Shown: piece after piece, positions 22,401-29,331 of the stretch
Layout: the number at the start of each line of letters is the position of its first letter
How positions within the stretch are numbered: position 1 is the first letter of the stretch
Origin: a virus
IMG/VR virus record: IMGVR_UViG_3300027976_000125
Coordinates: 1 to 31,912 of that record
Reading direction: 5' to 3' (one strand)
DNA: 31,912 bases
Notes under the pieces: generated by a model
Database searches by the model: none
The model's input: only the letters and a program-made list of their open reading frames with translations
What the model was told of the DNA's origin: nothing
Program-made: the position numbers and the translations under genes

Positions 22401-23165
22401 GAAATACCTAAAAATACTGATCTTAACAAGGCTAAAGATCAAGGTATTATTATGGGAAGTTTGGGAGTAGACTCTTTTAAAAACTTACCATCAATTCCTC
22501 CTTTTCTTCACGCTCCTCTTGCAGCATTGCCTAATAGAAGCGTAGCATCTACCCTGTCTGCTGAACAGCGTACCGCAGTTATTGCTGATGCAAAAACCAA
22601 AGGTATCCCTGTAGATCAAGCACTGCGTAATGCCAGTATGTTTGGCGTTAATTTAAAAGTACTTTCACCTGAAGCACAGGCAATTGCAATTAGTAACAAT
22701 CCCCAAGCCGCTGCCGGAAATGCATCTGCATTGGCCGCCTTAGGTATCTCTGGTGCAGATATTGCTTCTGGAAAATTTGATACAATATCTAAACAACTAG
22801 AACAACTTAACCCCGGAATACCGAATGTAACTGATATAGTTGCAGGAATGAAAACATCATTGTTATCTATTGGTAGTAAGTTGCCTAACATAGGCGGCTC
22901 AATAGAGGGACTTGCAGGAAATATACAATCTGCATTAGGTAATCCTGGAACGAACTTATCTTTATCAGACATGGGCAAAAGTGCAGTTGCACAATTTGGA
23001 AGTTTATCCAGCAGTGTCGGTTCGCCTTTAAATAAACTCATGAATACCGCAGTTAACAGTTTAAACGATCCTAATGCACCTCCTTACACAGGCACTGATC
23101 CTATTGTAAGAGCAAGGTTAGGATTACCATCTGTTGTAGATAATCAAGGTAACGCAATAACATAA
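19431..23165 (+). CDS. Large baseplate hub-like structural protein (1244 aa), two-part with internal repeat
   Basis: The N-terminal ~720 residues form the folded part, with YRSVNYHFTLAALTPNN (about 52-68), a segment FEFFIDNLEIDSIVAPNE (about 151-168), LKIEFIGYPD near 214-223, and a Lys-rich FVKRTYNYIYTGNNIDVLNFKLNFNNLFFQ block (about 484-513). Such features occur in large proteins between gp53 and gp5 in marine T4-like phages, where a gp27-type hub role is likely. The C-terminal ~500 residues are Gly/Ala/Ser-rich and low in charge, and contain a 34-residue repeat (28 of 34 identical, from residues 917 and 1042). It lies one base after gp53 and one base before gp5, so these are coordinately made. 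T4 gp27 (391 aa) is much shorter; homology is inferred from position and fold type only. Confidence 0.72.
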   Translation: MTKQQTGITERKQDLTGDGGEAIAALLNKSSSNALSDNPTANNSEPNILNNYRSVNYHFTLAALTPNNIRDPKSYRDSTLKYIIISTKGKGPNAISSNIVPIKTTKEVTELIFDNGGNEATEIKKIIPGEDDVSGVDIVKGFNKESQGRFEFFIDNLEIDSIVAPNEQSGTSLSTSVRFDVFEQFSVNGFIEALHTTALAAGWTGYLNASFLLKIEFIGYPDNVDLPTPKLINATKYIPIKFTGAEMNVTEQGTTYNCKAIPFNEAGYGNPNEIYTDISFTGNTVKQVLDNLFSIVNKHLEEREKKEKNSDNTKTIRDIYEIYFPNMPELGKDIKIVKNSDGNLIAGKSINNNLRENSLYKFPEKVSTVTGGRGTTQSEQFRLNPQVSRIQFAKDSHITDIITAVIRDSHYLKEILADVNAAKDAHGMIDYFQIIINTLPLGIDTTTNIHKHIYQFLVVPYKVHYTKLPGYQSKKFPAKELLPFVKRTYNYIYTGNNIDVLNFKLNFNNLFFQASNPKMANTDKLEKQDAAASSDNVQVKQPNGLSKDAPESKFDTAGLVANGDSSSFKGRAGAPKTDPYFQLAYNAHQAILESVNLLTAEIDLVGDPYYLSTSGIGNYFARFKQLGLTVDGEATPQFGPVLCRINFRNPVDIDSVTGQYKFSELVPFSGVYQVIKVKHMFTNGIFKQRLNLIRFPGQVDDEIGKKPLPIKYDIESKPGEQSRKDSAPAEVPQQGVKENNIELDKMISRGVPSPAGITGPESSKLNQIAKAAFGVSAVLAGSDLLKGGLKLDVGSIAGLVLAGTGAASLLNQATSVASSLLPSNASSLLNTDVTKSLSETAGAIKTGAANLAAGVSISGQEFLKTANGSSIIDGSGNPILTGAAFLDPAGALSGIKDKIGNITAPTIPGLSGSGGSLTAAQKNAVLADAKTKGIPADQALRNASMFGVNLPGFQSNGGSIAAKLGLDTSALSKLTGVDSKLVDQIKQAAEEIPKNTDLNKAKDQGIIMGSLGVDSFKNLPSIPPFLHAPLAALPNRSVASTLSAEQRTAVIADAKTKGIPVDQALRNASMFGVNLKVLSPEAQAIAISNNPQAAAGNASALAALGISGADIASGKFDTISKQLEQLNPGIPNVTDIVAGMKTSLLSIGSKLPNIGGSIEGLAGNIQSALGNPGTNLSLSDMGKSAVAQFGSLSSSVGSPLNKLMNTAVNSLNDPNAPPYTGTDPIVRARLGLPSVVDNQGNAIT
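22179..22655 (+). repeat. Protein-level 34-residue repeat in the hub-like protein
   Basis: Copies encoded at 22179-22280 and 22554-22655 share ADAKTKGIP and DQALRNASMFGVNL, with 28 of 34 residues identical. The nucleotide copies have diverged at many third positions, so the duplication is old and the protein sequence is under selection. Confidence 0.88.
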
Positions 23166-23166
23166 T

Positions 23167-25425
23167 ATGCCAATAACTTCCCGTTCTCATTCAAAATTAC
23201 CTAGTCCCGGACCGTGGCTTGGTATTGTAACTAGTCACCAAGACCCTACCTATATGGGCGGATTAGAAGTTGTTCTAGTTAAACCTACAACAGGTGAACT
23301 AAATGTTCAAAGCGAAACTTTTATTGTTCAATATCTAAGTCCGTTCTATGGATCTACATCAATTAGATTTGAAGGTAATGATTCTTCTAATTGGCAAGAC
23401 GTACAAAAAAGTTATGGATTCTGGGCAGTTCCTCCGGATATTGGTTCTACTGTTATGTGTATTTTTATTGAAGGTGATCCTAATCAAGGCTATTGGTTTG
23501 GGTGTGTAGCCGATAGATTTCAAAATCATATGGTTCCGGGAATTGCTGCTAGTAAAAATGTTGCAATTACAGCGGCGCAAGAAAGAAAGTACGGCACTAG
23601 AAATCTTCCAGTTGCAGAATTTTTAAAAGGAACTAGAAGTACTTCAATAGGAAAGCCTGATACATTTACAAAACCTATTCATCCTTTTGCCGATAGACTG
23701 TTAGCACAAGGCCTTCTTACTGATTCAGTGAGAGGAGTTACTTCTAGTAGTGCAAGGCGAGAAGTTCCTAGTCAAGTGTTTGGCATTTCGACGCCAGGCC
23801 CATTAGATCCTAACGGTAAAAAAGGTTCTGTAGGTTACCAATCTAGTTCTCCTCAACCAGTTAGCAGATTGGGTGGTAGTACATTTGTTATGGATGATGG
23901 AGATGCTGATGGCCAAAATGAACTTGTGAGAATTCGAACTCGGACAGGCCATCAGATATTAATGCATAATACTCATGATTTAATTTATATTGCTAATGCA
24001 TCTGGTTCAGCATGGATTGAATTAACTGGACAAGGAAAAATTGATATATATGCAAAAGATTCCGTCAGTGTGCATACAGAAGCAGATTTTAATTTTAAAG
24101 CAGATAGAGATATTAATATTGAAGCAGGCAGAAATCTTAATATTTCAGTAGGTGAAAATTTTCAAGCAGATGTAGGCGGCAATTATACACTCATTGTAGA
24201 TAACAACGGTAAAATAACCTTTTCAGGCAATCTTGATGAAACTATTGTAAAAAATAATACTGTTTCTGTGGGTAAAGATCTCAATGTGGGCGCAAACGGT
24301 TCAATACTTCAAACTGCCGGAAATAAGATGCATCTATATTCAGCATCAGATATGTTCCAGCAATCGTCTTCAAATATTAATATTAAAGCCGGCGAACAAA
24401 TGTTCCAACAATCGACTGGTATTTTTAATGTTAAATCTGGAAGTACTTACACAGAAACTGCTCATGTAATTCACATGAACAGTAGTGATCAGATAGCCGC
24501 AGAAGCAACTAAATCAACAGTATCTTCAATTGCTGAAATTCCAACAGCATTACCAAAATATAATCTTCCTAACAGAAGTAAAGATGAAGGATGGGATGAC
24601 GGCAAGTTCTATAAAGCAGATGATATTTCGTCTATTATGAAACGAGTCCCGACACATGAGCCGTGGGACCATCACGAATCGATTAATCAAAGTCAATTTA
24701 ATTCTGTCAATACCGATAGCACTACTGATGTTCCTACTAAATCACAAGCACAATCTAGTTATAGTGCAGCATCATCTAGTCCTGCAACTAAAGAAAATCC
24801 TCCTACAAATTACAATAGGGCAGACATGCCTAAAAATTGGGCAGACGATCATGCATTTGTTAAAAAAGCTATTGAAGTTGCTAAAGAATTAAATTGTTCA
24901 TTTATAGATTTATTAGCCTGTATGGCGTTCGAAACAGGTAGAACATTAAGTCCGTCTATAAGAAATAGTATAGGAGCAACTGGACTAATTCAGTTTATTC
25001 CTTCTACTGCCAGGGGTCTTGGCACTACCACTGATGCATTGGCAGTAATGACACGAGTAGAACAAATGGACTGGGTATTAAAATATTTTAAAGCAGGTCC
25101 TGTGCGTAAAATTGCTGCTCCTACGCTTGAAGATCTATATATGCAGATTTTATGGCCACGAGCAGTTGGTAAACCTTTAGACTATGTGTTATTCAGTAGT
25201 CCTTCTACTGCTTACAGACAAAATAAAGGACTAGATGCTAATAATGATGGAAACATTACTAAAGCAGAAGCTGCTGCCAAAGTTAGAAATCAACTAACTT
25301 ATATTAGAACACAGATGTTAAAAATTCCAGAAGATGCTCAAGTATGGACTGATGGTAACGGCAATCCTGTACTTGATAGCAACGGTAATCCTATTAGAAC
25401 TGGCTACTATCCGCCCAAAAATTAA
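23167..25425 (+). CDS. 5: Baseplate central spike gp5 with C-terminal murein-cleaving domain (752 aa)
   Basis: This is the membrane-piercing spike and murein-degrading enzyme. The N-terminus (about 1-125) is an OB-fold-like domain (PGPWLGIVTSHQDPTYMGG, then YGFWAVPPDIGSTVMCIFIEGDPNQGYWFG). From about 261 the protein reads GHQILMHNTHDLIYIANASG followed by beta-helix repeats (about 285-430) rich in 'KADRDINIEAGRNLNISVG'-type strands, the trimeric needle. A Ser/Thr/Pro linker (about 485-550) leads to a transglycosylase-like domain (about 557-735): MAFETGRTLSPSIRNS with probable catalytic Glu589, then GATGLIQFIPSTARGLG. An EF-hand-like loop DANNDGNITKAE (690-701) lies inside. In T4 the lysozyme is between OB fold and needle; here it follows the needle. 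Confidence 0.9.
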   Translation: MPITSRSHSKLPSPGPWLGIVTSHQDPTYMGGLEVVLVKPTTGELNVQSETFIVQYLSPFYGSTSIRFEGNDSSNWQDVQKSYGFWAVPPDIGSTVMCIFIEGDPNQGYWFGCVADRFQNHMVPGIAASKNVAITAAQERKYGTRNLPVAEFLKGTRSTSIGKPDTFTKPIHPFADRLLAQGLLTDSVRGVTSSSARREVPSQVFGISTPGPLDPNGKKGSVGYQSSSPQPVSRLGGSTFVMDDGDADGQNELVRIRTRTGHQILMHNTHDLIYIANASGSAWIELTGQGKIDIYAKDSVSVHTEADFNFKADRDINIEAGRNLNISVGENFQADVGGNYTLIVDNNGKITFSGNLDETIVKNNTVSVGKDLNVGANGSILQTAGNKMHLYSASDMFQQSSSNINIKAGEQMFQQSTGIFNVKSGSTYTETAHVIHMNSSDQIAAEATKSTVSSIAEIPTALPKYNLPNRSKDEGWDDGKFYKADDISSIMKRVPTHEPWDHHESINQSQFNSVNTDSTTDVPTKSQAQSSYSAASSSPATKENPPTNYNRADMPKNWADDHAFVKKAIEVAKELNCSFIDLLACMAFETGRTLSPSIRNSIGATGLIQFIPSTARGLGTTTDALAVMTRVEQMDWVLKYFKAGPVRKIAAPTLEDLYMQILWPRAVGKPLDYVLFSSPSTAYRQNKGLDANNDGNITKAEAAAKVRNQLTYIRTQMLKIPEDAQVWTDGNGNPVLDSNGNPIRTGYYPPKN

Positions 25426-25428
25426 TAA

Positions 25429-25436
25429 AATAAATA
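25429..25436 (+). promoter_or_regulatory. Putative late promoter AATAAATA before gp25
   Basis: AATAAATA matches NATAAATA and ends 7 bases before the gp25 ATG (25444). Initiation 5-7 bases downstream would give a nearly leaderless gp25 message. A chance match is possible because the spacer is an AT-rich run. Confidence 0.45.
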
Positions 25437-25443
25437 ATAAACT

Positions 25444-25878
25444 ATGGCATATAAGAACTTGGTTATTACTCCTCCTAACGTTAAAAACGTATCTAAAACT
25501 AAAATTAGTCAGTTTTATAAAGGATTTAGCACGATAGATGAGTCTACGACCAATGTCAAACTATATGATTTTGAATTAATAAAACAAGATATATTAAACG
25601 AATTCAACACCCGCAAAGGTGAACGATTAATGTATCCTAACTTTGGTTCTATCATATGGGATTTAATTTTTGAACCTTTAACTCCGACTGTTAGACAGTT
25701 TATTGCCGAGGATGTTGACAGAATAGTCAATTCAGATCCTAGAGTAATTCCTACATTTATTAACATTGTAGAACAAGACTTTGGATTCTTAATAGAACTA
25801 ACACTGACATACTCGGGATCGGATGTTAGCGAGAATATGCTCCTGAAATTTGACAAAAATGCTGGCCTTGCAGTGTAA
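25444..25878 (+). CDS. 25: Baseplate wedge subunit gp25 (144 aa)
   Basis: Homologue of T4 gp25 and the GPW/gp25 family that joins wedge to sheath and hub in contractile tails. The family hallmark GERLMYPNFGSIIWDLIFEP (about 59-78) is present, with the conserved Glu60-Arg61 and Phe67-Gly68, followed by PTVRQFIAEDVDRIVNSDPRV (about 81-101). At 144 aa it is close to T4 gp25 (132). No clear Shine-Dalgarno is seen; a late-promoter-like AATAAATA lies just upstream. It is 18 bases after gp5 and 54 bases before gp6. In T4 gene 25 is not next to gene 6, so this is a marine-type order. Confidence 0.94.
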   Translation: MAYKNLVITPPNVKNVSKTKISQFYKGFSTIDESTTNVKLYDFELIKQDILNEFNTRKGERLMYPNFGSIIWDLIFEPLTPTVRQFIAEDVDRIVNSDPRVIPTFINIVEQDFGFLIELTLTYSGSDVSENMLLKFDKNAGLAV

Positions 25879-25900
25879 TAACTACCCAGTTTATTTTTGC

Positions 25901-25908
25901 TATAAATA
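25901..25908 (+). promoter_or_regulatory. Late promoter TATAAATA for gp6
   Basis: An exact TATAAATA 24 bases before the gp6 ATG. It is bracketed by an imperfect inverted repeat, CCAGTT (25886-25891) and AACTGG (25915-25920). Confidence 0.82.
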
Positions 25909-25932
25909 CACCATAACTGGATTGTTTTACCT

Positions 25933-28900
25933 ATGATACCGGCAACGAACTCAAAATTATTAGTAACAGAAGATTGGAAAAAAGTATACCAATCTTATAA
26001 AAATGCGGACTTTAAGTCATACGACTTTGAAACTGTTCGTAGAACAATGATTGCGTACTTAAGAGAAAAATATCCTGAAGATTTTAATGATTATATTGAA
26101 TCTAGCGAATATATTGCTCTTATTGATCTTATCGCATACTTAGGGCAAAATTTAAGTTTTCGTGTTGATTTAAATGCTCGTGAAAACTTTTTAGAAACTG
26201 CTGATCGTAGAGACAGTGTGCTAAGACTTGCGCAGTTAATTAATTACAATGCTTCTAGAAATAACCCTGCTAATGGTTTATTAAAGTTAACTGCAATTAG
26301 TACTACTGACGATGTGTTTGATGCTAACGGTAGCAACTTAGCAAATACTATTATTGGTTGGAACGACACTAGTAATTTAAATTGGTATCAGCAATTCGTA
26401 TCTATATTAAATTCTGCAATGCCAGCAAGCGTAGTTTTTGGAAAACCTTACGATAAAAAACCTATTGCCGGTGTACCTACAGAGCAATACAAAATTAATT
26501 CCGCTAACACTGATGTTCCTATATATTCTTTTACAAAGGTCATTGGCGGCGTTAACATGCCGTTTGAAATTACTAGTTGTGAATTCAGCAGTAGTAATGT
26601 AATTAACGAATCAACGCCTGCTCCCGGCAGTCCATTTAACTTTATCTTTAAAAATGATGCCAAAGGAAGTGCAAGTCCTAATACTGGATTTTTTGTGCAT
26701 TTCCGACAAGGTGCCTTAAATGTTACTAATTTTTCTTTAGATAATCCTGTACCTAATGAAATTGTAGGAATTAATGCAAGCGATATCAATGACGCCGATG
26801 TTTGGTTATGGCAACTTGATGCTAACGGTAATTATGTCACTGAATGGACTAAAGTTAACTCTTTAACAGGTAACAATATTATCTATAACAGTACTAGTAT
26901 TGACAAAAGAAATATCTATACGGTAACTACTAGAGAAAACGATCAAATTGATTTAAATTTTGCAGACGGCACATTTGGTAATTTACCTAAAGGCCAGTTC
27001 TCTTTATTTTATAGACAAAGTAACGGATTAAAGTACTACATTAAACCAGAGCAAGTTAACGGTGTCCAAATTGAAGTTCCTTACTTTAACAAAACAGGAC
27101 AACTTCAAACTATAACAATGACATTAAGTTTGCAATACACTGTTTCAAATAGTGAAGCAAGTGAATCTAATGCAAGTATTAAACAAAAAGCCCCCCAATC
27201 ATATTATACACAGAATCGTATGATTACTGCGGAAGATTATAATATTGCTCCATTAACTGCTAGTTCTGACATTATTAAAATTAAAAGTATAAACAGAATA
27301 TCAAGTGGAATTTCTAAGTATTATGAATTGAGCGATGTAAGCGGAAAATACTCCAGCACTAACATTTTTGGAAGTGACGGAATTATATACAAAGATGCAG
27401 TAACTCAAAGTTTTAATTTTACATTTTCATCTAACAATGCAATATATTCTGCATTAAGTACTGAATTAATTCCTGCTCTGGAATCTGCAGCAATGAAGAA
27501 TTTTTATTATGAAAACTGGCCTCGCCCTGCATTAACTGATCCTATAGTATCTTGGCAACAACTGACAAAAAGTACTAATCAAACTACTGGATATTTTAAA
27601 TCATCTATAGATAATGTTCCTTTACAAACTGGCATATTTTCTGGAAATAATCTTCAATATGCAGCAGCAGGTAGTCTTATTAAATTTGTTGCTCCTGCCG
27701 GTCAGTATTTTTTACCTACAGGAAAATTAACTTCTACTCAAGACAATACTACTAAAGATATTTTATGGGTTAAAGTTGCAACTGTTATTGGTGACGGTGC
27801 ATACGGCGGCCTAGGCGCATTGCCTAACGGAACTGGTCCTGTAATTTTAACTCAGCATGTACCATCTAGTGCAATTGCAGAAGCAATTATACCTTCTTTT
27901 GATACTATATTAAGTTTTAATTTACAAGCAGACATTGTAGGGTTGTGTAATTCCAAAAGAAATTTTGGTCTTTCCTTTGCACAAGATACTCGTACTTGGT
28001 ATATTATAAACGACACTGATCTTGATCTTACTAGTCCTTTTAAATTAACTTACCAAAAAGATGCAACTAATACTAACTTAGATTCTAGTTGGTTATTTGC
28101 CTTTGTATGGAACGGTATTGGGTATACAGTCCGATATAGATCAACTGAATATATATTTGAAAGTAAAAAAGAAACAGCGTTCTTTTTTGATAAAACTTCT
28201 AGAAATTTTGATTTTACAAAAAATACTTTAGTAAAAGATCAAGTTGAAATTCTTAAAATTAATAATAATCCGTTAGACGGAACTCCGTTAAAATTAGGAC
28301 ATTTATGGCAGGTAGAAGAAAATGTAATTGAACCAGATGGATATATTGAACCTAAAAAAATTAAAGTAAGTTTCTTTGATGAATTAGATGATAATCAAAT
28401 TGATAATCCTGATAGTTTTGAAGACATTGTTGCTCCTGCTTCTACTAGCACACAAACTACATTTAAAGATAAATTTGTTTATTTTGTAAGATCTGACAAT
28501 TATCAAACATATTCATTAATTGATAGTACTAATGTGCTTGCGTATCCTACTGAAGCAGCAGTTCCGTCTAACGCAAAATCTGTAGACAATCTTTATTATT
28601 TTTACAATCCTGCAGAAAATATAATCAAATCGTACAATGGTACTGAGTTTGTTTTAGAACCACTTTACTTTGCCAAAGAAGGTCGATCAAATTTAAAATT
28701 TCACTATAAGCATAACAGCGGTGAAAATAGAAGAATTGATCCAAGCAAGTCTAACATAATTGATGTATACTTATTAACTGCTAACTATGATATCAAATAC
28801 AGAAATTGGTTGTTAGAAGATAACAGTAACGAACCGTTACCTCCTACAAGTTCTTCATTAGAAGAAAACTATGCTGCTGCATTAGAACCTATTAAATCTA

Positions 28901-29331
28901 TAAGCGATCAAATTATTTACAGACCTGCAAAATATAAAGTATTGTTTGGATCTAAAGCAACTAGAAATTTACAGGCAACATTTAAAGCAGTAAGAAACAG
29001 CACTCGTCCTACTACAGACAACGATCTAAAAGCAAGAATTTTATTAGTAATCGATCAATTTTTTGCTCTAGAAAATTGGGAGTTTGGACAGACATTTAAT
29101 TTTAGCGAACTATCTACATATGTTATGAACATAATGAGTCCTGATATTACAAACTTTATTATTGTACCTAGGGCGAATGTTCCATTCGGTAGTTTATATG
29201 AAATCACTTGCCAATCAGATGAGATATTAGTAAACGGAGCATCAATTGATGATATTGAAATTATTGATTCGATTACTTCTACTCAAATTAACGCCACAAC
29301 AGCACTAACTAACAGCACAGGAGTTTATTAA
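25933..29331 (+). CDS. 6: Baseplate wedge subunit gp6 (1132 aa)
   Basis: The main wedge protein that forms the inner baseplate ring. The N-terminus is characteristic: DFKSYDFETVRRTMIAYLREKYPEDFNDYI (about 27-56), then EYIALIDLIAYLGQNLSFRVDLNARENFLETADRRDSVLRLAQLI (about 59-104). A middle region of beta-rich insertions follows (about 120-700). The late part TDNDLKARILLVIDQFFALENWEFGQTFNFSELSTYVM (about 1029-1066) matches the end of gp6/gpJ-like wedge proteins. At 1132 aa it is far longer than T4 gp6 (660 aa); the extra length lies in the middle. It has an exact late promoter but only a weak ribosome site (GGATTG). Its stop TAA overlaps the ATG of the next gene (TAATG). Confidence 0.92.
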   Translation: MIPATNSKLLVTEDWKKVYQSYKNADFKSYDFETVRRTMIAYLREKYPEDFNDYIESSEYIALIDLIAYLGQNLSFRVDLNARENFLETADRRDSVLRLAQLINYNASRNNPANGLLKLTAISTTDDVFDANGSNLANTIIGWNDTSNLNWYQQFVSILNSAMPASVVFGKPYDKKPIAGVPTEQYKINSANTDVPIYSFTKVIGGVNMPFEITSCEFSSSNVINESTPAPGSPFNFIFKNDAKGSASPNTGFFVHFRQGALNVTNFSLDNPVPNEIVGINASDINDADVWLWQLDANGNYVTEWTKVNSLTGNNIIYNSTSIDKRNIYTVTTRENDQIDLNFADGTFGNLPKGQFSLFYRQSNGLKYYIKPEQVNGVQIEVPYFNKTGQLQTITMTLSLQYTVSNSEASESNASIKQKAPQSYYTQNRMITAEDYNIAPLTASSDIIKIKSINRISSGISKYYELSDVSGKYSSTNIFGSDGIIYKDAVTQSFNFTFSSNNAIYSALSTELIPALESAAMKNFYYENWPRPALTDPIVSWQQLTKSTNQTTGYFKSSIDNVPLQTGIFSGNNLQYAAAGSLIKFVAPAGQYFLPTGKLTSTQDNTTKDILWVKVATVIGDGAYGGLGALPNGTGPVILTQHVPSSAIAEAIIPSFDTILSFNLQADIVGLCNSKRNFGLSFAQDTRTWYIINDTDLDLTSPFKLTYQKDATNTNLDSSWLFAFVWNGIGYTVRYRSTEYIFESKKETAFFFDKTSRNFDFTKNTLVKDQVEILKINNNPLDGTPLKLGHLWQVEENVIEPDGYIEPKKIKVSFFDELDDNQIDNPDSFEDIVAPASTSTQTTFKDKFVYFVRSDNYQTYSLIDSTNVLAYPTEAAVPSNAKSVDNLYYFYNPAENIIKSYNGTEFVLEPLYFAKEGRSNLKFHYKHNSGENRRIDPSKSNIIDVYLLTANYDIKYRNWLLEDNSNEPLPPTSSSLEENYAAALEPIKSISDQIIYRPAKYKVLFGSKATRNLQATFKAVRNSTRPTTDNDLKARILLVIDQFFALENWEFGQTFNFSELSTYVMNIMSPDITNFIIVPRANVPFGSLYEITCQSDEILVNGASIDDIEIIDSITSTQINATTALTNSTGVY

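Noticed and set aside
22616-23041. 141-codon minus-strand frame inside the hub-like gene
   Set aside because: Wholly contained in a well-supported gene on the other strand, without promoter or ribosome site.
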